DNA from: Streptomyces sp. NBC_00425
GTDB lineage: Bacteria; Actinomycetota; Actinomycetes; Streptomycetales; Streptomycetaceae
Length of the DNA stretch: 64,000 nt
Assembly: GCF_036030735.1 (NCBI RefSeq)
Contig: NZ_CP107928.1
Span: 6,200,001-6,264,000 of the forward strand
Reading direction: 5' to 3'
Positions 26,295-33,299 of the stretch are shown piece by piece. The notes beneath the pieces were generated by a model. That model was not told where the DNA came from, did not search any database, and worked only from the letters and a program-made list of their open reading frames with translations. A program made the translations under genes and the position numbers. The first letter of the stretch is position 1. Each line of letters begins with the position of its first letter.

Positions 26295-27144
26295 GGACGT
26301 CAGCACGCTCACCGCCGCCGAACGGCGGCGCTTCGTGAACGCGCTGCTCGAGATCAAACGGAAGGGGGAGTACGACGAGTTCGTGCGCATGCACATCGAC
26401 CACTACGTCGCGGACGGCGAAGGCGGCCTGCGCAGCGCCCATATGGCGCCCTCCTTCCTGCCCTGGCACCGCCGGTTCCTGCTCGACCTGGAGGAGGCGC
26501 TGCGCCGGGTCGACTCCTCGGTGACGGTGCCCTACTGGGACTGGACGCGCCGGCGCACCGCGACCGCCGCGCCCTGGACGGCGGACCTGCTGGGCGGCAA
26601 CGGGCGGCGCTCCGACCACCGGGTGACCACCGGACCGTTCGCCTACGCCACCGGTGACTGGACGCTCAAGGAGAACGTCACCGACGGAAAGTTCCTCACC
26701 CGGGACCTGGGCCGGGCCGCCGCCCCGATCGACCTGCCCACCGCCGCCGACGTGGAGTGGGCGCTGAAGGACCCGGTCTACGACGTCTCGCCCTACGACT
26801 CGACCCTCACCCGGGGCTTCCGCAACAAGCTGGAGGGATGGGGGACCGGCTCGGGCAGCGCCGCCTGGCGAAACCACAACCGGGTGCACCGCTGGGTCGG
26901 CGGGGTCATGCTGGGCGGCGCCTCCGTCAACGACCCCGTCTTCTGGCTGCACCACGCCTTCGTCGACCTGCTGTGGACCCGCTGGCAGAGCCGCCACCGC
27001 GACCACCGCTATCTGCCGGCCGAACCGCCGGGGCCGACCAGCGGCCAGTACCGACGGGTCGTCGCCCGCCGGGAGAAGCTGCCGCCGTGGGACGTGACGC
27101 CGGATCAGCTGGAGGACGTGTCCCGGACCTACCGGTACGCCTGA
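26278..27144 (+). CDS. melC2: tyrosinase MelC2 (type 3 copper monophenol monooxygenase)
   Basis: This enzyme hydroxylates monophenols and oxidises diphenols to quinones that polymerise to melanin. The 288-residue protein matches the family length. CuA ligands are His39, His55 and His64 (MHIDHY, SAHM, LPWHRR). CuB ligands are His200, His204 and probably His226 (NHNRVHRWVGG, FWLHHAFVD). It has no signal peptide and depends on MelC1 for export. A terminator lies 57 bases downstream, shared with the convergent chaplin. Confidence 0.97.
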   Translation: MAYIRKDVSTLTAAERRRFVNALLEIKRKGEYDEFVRMHIDHYVADGEGGLRSAHMAPSFLPWHRRFLLDLEEALRRVDSSVTVPYWDWTRRRTATAAPWTADLLGGNGRRSDHRVTTGPFAYATGDWTLKENVTDGKFLTRDLGRAAAPIDLPTAADVEWALKDPVYDVSPYDSTLTRGFRNKLEGWGTGSGSAAWRNHNRVHRWVGGVMLGGASVNDPVFWLHHAFVDLLWTRWQSRHRDHRYLPAEPPGPTSGQYRRVVARREKLPPWDVTPDQLEDVSRTYRYA

Positions 27145-27201
27145 CCCCGGCACGGGCGCCCGCGGAGGGGGAGTCGGGGCACGGCGGTCAGGACAGGGGG
27201 A

Positions 27202-27230
27202 GAGCCCCGGCGCTCGAGGTGCCGGGGCTC
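27202..27230. terminator. terminator between melC2 and chpG
   Basis: A 10-bp inverted repeat (27202-27211 and 27221-27230) lies between two convergent genes. On the melC2 strand it is followed by TCCTGGTGG; there is no U-run. Confidence 0.65.
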
Positions 27231-27291
27231 TCCTGGTGGTGCATCCGGTGCGTACGACCGGGGTGTACGCGCGGAGCGTACGGACGACTGC

Positions 27292-27612
27292 TCAGCCGCC
27301 GTAACCGCTGCCGCCGTGGCCGTGGCCGTGGTCGTGGCCGTGCTTGTCGCCGCCGTCCTTGCCGTGGTCGCCGCCGACGTTGGCGCAGGTGTTGCCGAAG
27401 GCCGGGTTCAGCAGGCCGATGACGCTGATGGTGTTGCCGCAGACGTTGACCGGGATGTTGACCGGAACCTGGACGACGTTGCCCGACACGACACCCGGCG
27501 AGCCCACGGCCGCGCCCTGCGCACCCGCGTCCGCCATGGCCAGGCCGGCTCCGCTGACCACCACGGCGCTGGTGCCGAGGGCAACAGCGGCGACCTTCGC
27601 GATGCGAGACAT
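27292..27612 (-). CDS. chpG: short chaplin with His-rich tail (ChpG position)
   Basis: The 106-residue precursor has a signal peptide (1-27), one chaplin domain (AGAQGAAVGSPG, VSGNVVQVPVNIPVN, cysteines 58 and 76) and a C-terminal extension of about 28 residues full of His, Gly and Asp (GHDHGHGHGG). The extension is not part of a standard short chaplin. The start is ATG 27612, six bases after AAGGAG; a GTG lies one codon earlier. It is convergent with melC2. The tail may bind copper or zinc; this is inference. Confidence 0.92.
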   Translation of the reverse strand: MSRIAKVAAVALGTSAVVVSGAGLAMADAGAQGAAVGSPGVVSGNVVQVPVNIPVNVCGNTISVIGLLNPAFGNTCANVGGDHGKDGGDKHGHDHGHGHGGSGYGG

Positions 27613-27672
27613 CACGTTCTCCTTAAGTGATTCGGTACGTGCGGCAGCAGGGGGCGCCGCCGCACGCCCCGT

Positions 27673-27700
27673 TCAACGCCGCCGCCGCCGACCGGTCACG
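27673..27700 (-). promoter_or_regulatory. candidate sigma-BldN promoter of chpG
   Basis: On the minus strand CGTGAC (27695-27700) and CGTTGA (27673-27678) are exactly 16 bases apart and lie about 60 bases before the ATG. This is the best match in the window to the BldN consensus as I remember it (CGTAAC, 16 bases, CGTTGA). Confidence 0.6.
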
Positions 27701-27759
27701 GGGCGTCCGTACGGATCACCCTTTTTGAACCGGGAGTAGTGCAGACGGGTGGCCGGCCA

Positions 27760-28035
27760 CTACGACCGCAGACACGCCGCCACGAAGTCGGCCAGGGTCG
27801 CGATGGACTGCAGACTGTCCAGGCTGAGGTCCAGTGCGGCCACGTCGACGCCGTAACGCCGGTCGATCGCGCCCAGCAGGGCGACGCCGGCCAACGAGGT
27901 GAGGCCGATGCGCGGACCGAACAGGTCGGCGTCGGCGGGGAGTTCCGCGACGAAGGTCTCGTCGAGTCGGGCGGCCTCGGCGATCATCGAACGGATCTCC
28001 CGTTCCACCGCGGCCCGGTCCGGGGTGTCGCTCAC
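27760..28035 (-). CDS. stand-alone acyl carrier protein
   Basis: This 91-residue carrier protein should hold an intermediate on a phosphopantetheine arm attached to Ser47 in the motif GLTSLAGVALL. The usual Asp before that serine is Thr here. The rest follows the ACP four-helix pattern (SMIAEAARL, ELPADADLFG, LDSLQSIATLADFV). The start is GTG 28035, overlapping the stop of the FkbH-like gene as GTGA. It is the last gene of the three-gene polyamine/FkbH operon. An Sfp-type transferase that could activate it is encoded about 4 kb away. Confidence 0.85.
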   Translation of the reverse strand: MSDTPDRAAVEREIRSMIAEAARLDETFVAELPADADLFGPRIGLTSLAGVALLGAIDRRYGVDVAALDLSLDSLQSIATLADFVAACLRS

Positions 28036-29129
28036 GCCTCTGTGTCCTCTCGGTCGGATACGTGCAGCCATGCGGGCGGCTCGGGCAGGTCGCCGTGCAG
28101 GGACCTGCCGAGAACCGCACCCGCGGCGCCGGCGGCCGCACCCACGGCTGCGTCGGTGGTGTCGTCCGTGCGGCGCAGGCCCGCCTGGCGGAGCAGGATG
28201 CGCATCTCGAGGTTGGCGTCCGTCGGGCGCAGCGTCACCCGGAACTCCTCGGCGCCGGCCGCGCGCGAGCGCTCCATCAGCCGGAACAGGAAGGCCGCCG
28301 CCGCGCCTCGTCCGGCCACCCGGCAGGAGAGGGCCAGCAGCGGCACGGAACGGACGGCGGGAGCGGTGCCGTCGACGAGGGCGGCGCCGATGACGCCGTA
28401 GTCGCCGAAACGGTCCGTCATGGCGGCCGTGAACAGGTGGTGTCCCGCCGAGCCGGCCAGCTCGCGCAGCCGGTCGGGGGTGAGGCCGGAGGAGTTCAGC
28501 CGGTGCGTGCGCGCGGCGAGTTCCAGCGCGCGCGGGATCTCCTCGGGTGTGGCGGCGCCGACGGTCAGGCGCATACCGCACCAGCGCAGGAACTCCTCGC
28601 GGGTGCCCTGGAAGCGTTCGGCCTCGGCCCGGCGGGTCTCCTCGGTGCGGTAGCGGTGCACGCGCGCGCGGGACTCCGGCGTCTCCTCCCGGCCCTCGAA
28701 GGCGGCCAGCAGGGCGGGGACCTCCGCGGGGTCGAGGGTGCGCACACCCGGCAGCAGGGCCTCGACCTCGGCACGCTCGTAGGGCGAGTCGTCGACCAGG
28801 AGCAGGGCCTCCACGGCGATGCCGAGGTCCTTCGCGATCGCGCGCAGCGACTCGCTCTTGTCCTGCCAGGAGACCTGCGGGGCGAGGAAGCGCGCCCGCA
28901 GGTCGGGCACGCCCTCCAGCCGGCCGAGCACCGAGGGGGCGCTGCGGCTGGCGATGCTGCTCAGCACACCGCGGGCCGCCAGCGCGTCGATCGCGGCGAG
29001 CATCCGGGGTCGGGGCACGGGCAGTGCGTCGGTGGCCGACTCGACGGCGATCTCGTCCCACAGCGTGCCGTCGAGGTCCCAGACGACGCACTTGACCCGG
29101 TCGGGGTCGAGGCCCTCCGTGCCGCTCAC
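28032..29129 (-). CDS. FkbH-like HAD-family acyl-ACP loading protein
   Basis: FkbH-type proteins dephosphorylate 1,3-bisphosphoglycerate and load the glyceryl unit onto an ACP; some use other small substrates. This 365-residue protein has the N-terminal HAD domain with CVVWDLDGTLW (Asp18, Asp20) and LLVDDSPYERAEVEALLPGVRTL. A C-terminal GNAT-like domain follows (THRLNSSGLTPDRL, DRFGDYGVIGAALV, LALSCRVAGRGAAAAFLF). The length fits the family. The start is GTG 29129, overlapping the upstream stop as GTGA. The adjoining ACP is the probable partner; the actual acyl unit is inferred. Confidence 0.87.
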   Translation of the reverse strand: MSGTEGLDPDRVKCVVWDLDGTLWDEIAVESATDALPVPRPRMLAAIDALAARGVLSSIASRSAPSVLGRLEGVPDLRARFLAPQVSWQDKSESLRAIAKDLGIAVEALLLVDDSPYERAEVEALLPGVRTLDPAEVPALLAAFEGREETPESRARVHRYRTEETRRAEAERFQGTREEFLRWCGMRLTVGAATPEEIPRALELAARTHRLNSSGLTPDRLRELAGSAGHHLFTAAMTDRFGDYGVIGAALVDGTAPAVRSVPLLALSCRVAGRGAAAAFLFRLMERSRAAGAEEFRVTLRPTDANLEMRILLRQAGLRRTDDTTDAAVGAAAGAAGAVLGRSLHGDLPEPPAWLHVSDREDTEA

Positions 29130-31012
29130 CGCACGCCGTCCTGCTCCGGCAGGAACAGCTTCATCGCCAGGCTGGTGGGGTCGAAGCCGAACTTGCGGTA
29201 GACCGTGCGCATCGGGACGTTGCCCACGTGCACCCGACCGACGACCTCGGTGATGCCGTTCGCCAGGCAGAACTCCAGGCCCGCCGTGAGCAGGAGTTCC
29301 GCGACGTCGCTGCGGTTGTCGACGGGGGACACCGCGAGGGAGCGGAAGTTGGCGTAGCGGTCGCCGGTCATCGCGTTCTGGTTGATGCTCACCCAGCACC
29401 AGCCGACGGGTTCCCCGCCCGGCCCGTGGGCGACGATCATGCCCTCCTTCGACTTCTCCATGGCGCGGCCGAGCCGGGCCGCCCATCGCTCGGGGTCGTC
29501 GATGGCGTCCTCGCCGAAGGAGACCCGGGCGATCTCGGCCTCGAACCGCCCGATCGCCGGCAGGTCGCGCTCGTCGGCCTGGCGGGTGACGTACGGCTGC
29601 GCCCGCTCGGCGAGGGCGGCCCGCTCGTCGTCGCCCGGGGCGCGCCAGCCGTGGACGCGTCCGGCGGTGGTCGCTGCGGCGGGGGTGGGCGTCGGAGCAG
29701 GGGCGGTGGCGGCAGGTGTGGGAGTGGGGGCCGTCACGGGGGCCTGGGCCGCTACGGACGTCGGGGCCGTCACGGGCGCCGGGGCGGGGGCCGTGTCCTG
29801 GGGCGCCGGGGGCGCCGGTTCCTCCGCGGGGACCAGGCGGCCGGGACGGAAGGGGCCCTTGCCGCAGGTCGGGCAGCCGTCGGCGCGCAGGGCGGCCACC
29901 GACGTCCAGCGGGCGCCGGGGCCGACGCGGATCCGGGCGTCGCACGCCGCGCAGGTGTACTCGCGCTGCCGGGTCCGCTTGTCGCCCGTGTAGAGGGGTC
30001 CGCTGAACTCGCCCAGGTGGGAGGGGGCCGTCGAGGTGGTCGTCAGGAGATGCTGGAAGAAGCCGACGCCGCCGAGGATGCCGCTGCCCTCGTACTCGTT
30101 GAAGTTGCGGATGTAGCCGTTGGTGACCAGGCCGAGCGCCATGATCTCCCGCTGCACCTCGAGCATCTCGTCCGGGCTCTTGCCGCCGAAGGAGAAGAAG
30201 ACGCTGTGCGCCGGACCGGGCCGCAGGCCCTCCACGGCGCGGGAGAGGAAGAGCCGGGCGCCTTCCGGGGTGTACGGCGGGTCGGTCATGGCCACGTCGT
30301 GCTGCCCGTGCAGCGCGGCGGGCAGCGGCAGCCGCAGATCGTGCTGGACCGTCTCCACGCGCGTGCCGAGACCGGCCGCCGTCTTCTGGATGTGGTCGAG
30401 GATCTCCTGCGAGATGTCCACGACGGTGACCTGCTCGACGATCGGGCCGCCGAGCACGTCTCCCACCACGGCGACGGCGAGCGAGATCAGGTCGTCGTCC
30501 CCGATCAGCAGGAGCGAGCCGCCCGGCAGCGCGCCGGCCGTGAGGAGCGCGAGCACCCGGCGGACCTTGGTCTCGGCCGTGCAGTGCGACTGGTCGATCG
30601 CCATGTCGGCGGCGGGACCCGACTCCATCAGCGCGCGCAGCCGCCGCACGGCCTCGTCCAGCACGTCGGGGATGACCAGCTCGCGTCCGTCGCAGGCGCG
30701 GCAGGTGGCGTCGAGGACGAGGTCCATGCCGAGCCGGGCGACGAGCTCCTGACCGGCCTCGGTCAGCCGCGACGGGCGCTGCGTGGTGACGAGGCCGCGT
30801 CGGCGCAGCTCGTTCCCCAGCGCGGCGACGATCGGGACGGGCAGGCCGGTGGCCCGGCTGAGGTCCTTGGTGGAGGCGGGGGCCAGCCGGCGCAGGGCGC
30901 GCAGGACGGACCGCACTCCCGGCGGACCCTCCTGGAGCCGGACGGCTTCCGCGACTTCCGTGAGCACGGATTCGGCGGTGCTGCTCCCAGGGTGCCGACG
31001 CGCGTTGGTCAC
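29126..31012 (-). CDS. BpsA-like branched-polyamine synthase fused to zinc ribbon and GNAT domain
   Basis: BpsA (N4-bis(aminopropyl)spermidine synthase) transfers aminopropyl groups from decarboxylated AdoMet. Using GTG 31012 (GGAG eight bases upstream) the protein has 628 residues. A winged helix (about 35-85) is followed by CRAC (104-107) and an aminopropyltransferase domain with LIGDDD (169-174), MTDPPYTPEG (242-251) and GYIRNFNEYE, all close to the archaeal enzyme. Then come a zinc ribbon (Cys354, 357, 380, 383), an Ala/Pro/Thr linker (about 397-450) and a GNAT domain (about 475-620) with NVPMRTVYRKFGF. In-frame starts at 31054 and 31201 exist; codons before 31054 have markedly lower GC3. 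It is the first gene of the FkbH/ACP operon. Confidence 0.85.
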   Translation of the reverse strand: MTNARRHPGSSTAESVLTEVAEAVRLQEGPPGVRSVLRALRRLAPASTKDLSRATGLPVPIVAALGNELRRRGLVTTQRPSRLTEAGQELVARLGMDLVLDATCRACDGRELVIPDVLDEAVRRLRALMESGPAADMAIDQSHCTAETKVRRVLALLTAGALPGGSLLLIGDDDLISLAVAVVGDVLGGPIVEQVTVVDISQEILDHIQKTAAGLGTRVETVQHDLRLPLPAALHGQHDVAMTDPPYTPEGARLFLSRAVEGLRPGPAHSVFFSFGGKSPDEMLEVQREIMALGLVTNGYIRNFNEYEGSGILGGVGFFQHLLTTTSTAPSHLGEFSGPLYTGDKRTRQREYTCAACDARIRVGPGARWTSVAALRADGCPTCGKGPFRPGRLVPAEEPAPPAPQDTAPAPAPVTAPTSVAAQAPVTAPTPTPAATAPAPTPTPAAATTAGRVHGWRAPGDDERAALAERAQPYVTRQADERDLPAIGRFEAEIARVSFGEDAIDDPERWAARLGRAMEKSKEGMIVAHGPGGEPVGWCWVSINQNAMTGDRYANFRSLAVSPVDNRSDVAELLLTAGLEFCLANGITEVVGRVHVGNVPMRTVYRKFGFDPTSLAMKLFLPEQDGVR

Positions 31013-31297
31013 AATGCTGCTCCAGGCAAGCTGTTCGATCGATTGCGGGACCATCCAGTATACGGGCTGGTAGGCAGCCGACCGGACCCACTCCCACACT
31101 GCGGAAACAGTGCGGGATCGCGGTGCGAAAGGGGAATTCGAAGAATGGTTTCCGGTGTGTTCGGCAAGCGGTGCTGCGGTGATTTCGGATTGCTGCTTCA
31201 CGGTTCACGGAAAGAATTCTGTAACCGTATCCGTAACGGCTTGCGAAACGGTCCGGGAGAATTGCTGCAGAAATGCCCTGAGCGCCCCCGGCCGCCC

Positions 31298-31327
31298 TTG
31301 ACCGAGGGCGCGCGCGAGCCGTAGGGC
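31298..31327 (+). promoter_or_regulatory. possible promoter of the SAM-decarboxylase-like gene
   Basis: TTGACC (31298-31303) and TAGGGC (31322-31327) are 18 bases apart. The -10 match is weak. The surrounding 395-base divergent region between the BpsA-like and decarboxylase-like genes is AT-rich for this genome and contains no gene. Confidence 0.35.
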
Positions 31328-31367
31328 ATCCCGGATGCTACGCTGGGGGCCACCGAGCGCCTATGTG

Positions 31368-31407
31368 AAAGGAGACGGGGGAAGCTGTTCGTCACCCCCG
31401 GTTCCCC
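31368..31407 (+). promoter_or_regulatory. distant Shine-Dalgarno plus hairpin leading directly into the start codon
   Basis: A strong AAAGGAGA (31368-31375) lies more than 30 bases before the ATG at 31408, too far for normal initiation. Between them GGGGAA (31378-31383) can pair with TTCCCC (31402-31407), so a hairpin would bring the ribosome site next to the ATG. An alternative GGGGG/CCCCC pairing (31377-31381 with 31395-31399) exists. Confidence 0.45.
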
Positions 31408-31788
31408 ATGACCAACTCCACCGACCTCGCCACCGAGGGTATAAACGTCGACGATCTGTGCTCTTATGCGGTCGACGTATGGGTGAGCGATCACAGCATC
31501 CTGACCGACGAGGAGCGCCTCCTCCAGGTGCTGCGCACGGCCGCCGAAAAGGGAAACGCCACGGTTCTCGGTGAGGCGTCGCACGTTTTTCCGAACGGTG
31601 CCGTCACCGCTATTCTGCTCCTTTCCGCATCGCACCTGAGCATTCACACCTGGCCCGAATTCAGCCTGGCCAACGTGGATCTCCTCGCCTACGGCCGGCT
31701 GAACGGCGAGCGGATGATGCAGAGCGTGGAACTCGGCCTCTCGCCGACACGGATCAACGTGACGCGCATGCTGCGCGCCGTGCACTGA
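31408..31788 (+). CDS. S-adenosylmethionine decarboxylase-like pyruvoyl protein with altered active site
   Basis: The 126-residue length and fold motifs match bacterial class 1B AdoMet decarboxylases, which self-cleave to create a pyruvoyl cofactor from Ser. The core SHLSIHTWPE is intact: Ser75 would become pyruvoyl, and His80 and Glu84 are kept. Three usual residues differ. The Glu before the cleavage serine is Ala74, the helper Ser (T. maritima Ser55) is Thr67 and the proton-donor Cys (T. maritima Cys83) is Tyr95. Substrate or activity may therefore have changed; some AdoMetDC homologues are now ornithine or arginine decarboxylases (from memory). It is divergent from the BpsA-like gene, 29 bases before the PPTase. 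Confidence 0.85.
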   Translation: MTNSTDLATEGINVDDLCSYAVDVWVSDHSILTDEERLLQVLRTAAEKGNATVLGEASHVFPNGAVTAILLLSASHLSIHTWPEFSLANVDLLAYGRLNGERMMQSVELGLSPTRINVTRMLRAVH

Positions 31789-31817
31789 CCCGTTCCTTTC
31801 CTTCCGGAACCGGGCCC

Positions 31818-32642
31818 GTGATCTCCGTGCAGGTCGCGTGGGCGCGCCTCGGTGACGCCCACGCCGATCTGCTGACGCTCCTCGATCCCGTGGAGCGAGG
31901 CCGTCACGACGAGACCGTGGCCCCCGCCGACCGGGCCCGCTTTCTCGCCGGCTGCGCCCTGAGCCGTCTGCTCCTGGGCGAGCTGCTCCACCTGCCCCCG
32001 GCCGACGTGCCGCTGCGCCGGGTGTGTCCCCGCTGCGGCGGACCGCACGGAAAGGTCCGGCTGGACCTGCCGGACGCCCCTGTGCCGTACGACTTCTCCG
32101 TGACCCACAGCGGCGCGGTCGTCGGCGTGGCGGTGTCCTCGGACGGATCCGTGGGCCTCGACGTCGAGGACGGCGAGGCGCCCGTCGATGTGGACGGCGC
32201 CGCACGGACCGCACTGTCCGGGACCGAGCTCGCCGCCCTGTACGCCCTTCCTCCCGCCGAGCGCCGCCTCGCCTTCCTGCGCGTCTGGACCAGGAAGGAA
32301 GCCGTCCTGAAGGCCCTCGGCGTGGGCCTGCGGATGCCGTTGCGCGCACTGAAGGTGTCGCCGCCGGCAGCGCCTCCGGCCGTGCTCGTCTGGCCGCCCC
32401 CGTCGGCCGCCCCTCCTGACCTGCGCGTTTCCAACCTGCGCCCGGCCGACCTGCGCATGGCGGACCTGCTCGTCGACGGCGTGCACCCTGCGACGGTGGC
32501 GATGGCGGTGACAGAGGCGACAGCGGTGACACAGGTGAAGGCGGCGACGGGGCTCGCGGCGCGCGGCGCGGTGAGCGGCCCGGGAGAGGTGCGGGTCGTC
32601 CCGCGCGACGGCTCGGCGATACTCGCCGCGCACAGCCGCTGA
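31818..32642 (+). CDS. Sfp-type 4'-phosphopantetheinyl transferase
   Basis: This enzyme moves phosphopantetheine from CoA to the serine of carrier proteins. The 274-residue protein has FSVTHSG (93-99), the magnesium motif GLDVE (113-117) and WTRKEAVLKALG (157-168), the standard Sfp signature, in the right order. The tail after about residue 185 is longer than usual and of low complexity (LRVSNLRPADLRMADLL, then Ala/Thr/Val repeats). The start is GTG 31818. It follows the decarboxylase-like gene by 29 bases and converges on an unrelated membrane gene. The nearby ACP is its likely substrate. Confidence 0.88.
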   Translation: MISVQVAWARLGDAHADLLTLLDPVERGRHDETVAPADRARFLAGCALSRLLLGELLHLPPADVPLRRVCPRCGGPHGKVRLDLPDAPVPYDFSVTHSGAVVGVAVSSDGSVGLDVEDGEAPVDVDGAARTALSGTELAALYALPPAERRLAFLRVWTRKEAVLKALGVGLRMPLRALKVSPPAAPPAVLVWPPPSAAPPDLRVSNLRPADLRMADLLVDGVHPATVAMAVTEATAVTQVKAATGLAARGAVSGPGEVRVVPRDGSAILAAHSR

Positions 32643-32669
32643 ACGGCGGTGGCGCGGTCGCTTCGGCCG

Positions 32670-33299
32670 TCACGACCCTCCGGCGAACGGATTGCCGTGT
32701 CCGGGAAGCTGCCCGCCCGGCGGCACGTACCGCAGCCGACCGCCCCGGTCGGTCACCGGTGTGAACCCGGCGGCCTGGAGGCGGGCCGCGTGACGGGTTC
32801 GGTATCGGCGGCCGTGGACGAGCAGGACGGGCAGCAGAGCCATGAGCGCGGCCCACACGACGCCGACGACGACGAGTGCGACGGAGTCCGCGCGGAGCCT
32901 GAAGCCGATGGCCGCCGCGAACGCGGTCAGGGTGAACACCGCGAGCCCCATGCGCACCTTGTCGCTGTACTGACTTCCGCTGTCGACCACCATGCGGGCC
33001 TTGAGGATCTCGATCGCGTCGGGTACGACGGGCGGCAGCGAGACCCCGTCGCCCGCGCCCGGGTACCGCTCCCAATTGCGCGCAGCGCGCTGTCGGGCCT
33101 GCGGACCGGGGTCGGGCACGATGAACAGCGCGAACTTGTTGTCGTCGGTCAGCTGCACGTCCGCGTACGCGTACCCGAACTGCTCGGCGAAGAAGGCGAG
33201 TCGGGCGAGTCCCTCCCATGACGACATGGAGACGGTCAGCCGCACGGGCTCCCCGCTTGCCATGTTCCGCAGCATCTTCCGCACATGCTTCTTGCGCAT
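32670..33299 (-). CDS. hypothetical membrane protein
   Basis: This 209-residue protein is not recognised. A cytoplasmic N-terminal half (RLTVSMSSWEGLARLAFFAEQFGYAYADVQLTDDN) is followed by two adjacent hydrophobic helices (about 127-146 and 149-170). A short basic C-terminal domain ends with GGRLRYVPPGGQLPG. The start is ATG 33299. It converges on the PPTase gene and looks unrelated to it. Confidence 0.7.
   Translation of the reverse strand: MRKKHVRKMLRNMASGEPVRLTVSMSSWEGLARLAFFAEQFGYAYADVQLTDDNKFALFIVPDPGPQARQRAARNWERYPGAGDGVSLPPVVPDAIEILKARMVVDSGSQYSDKVRMGLAVFTLTAFAAAIGFRLRADSVALVVVGVVWAALMALLPVLLVHGRRYRTRHAARLQAAGFTPVTDRGGRLRYVPPGGQLPGHGNPFAGGS

Noticed and set aside
28032..31208. A 1058-codon frame that would join the FkbH-like gene to an upstream extension
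   Set aside because: The extension is a shadow of the BpsA-like gene in another frame. The GTG at 29129 with GTGA overlap gives a normal FkbH-sized protein.
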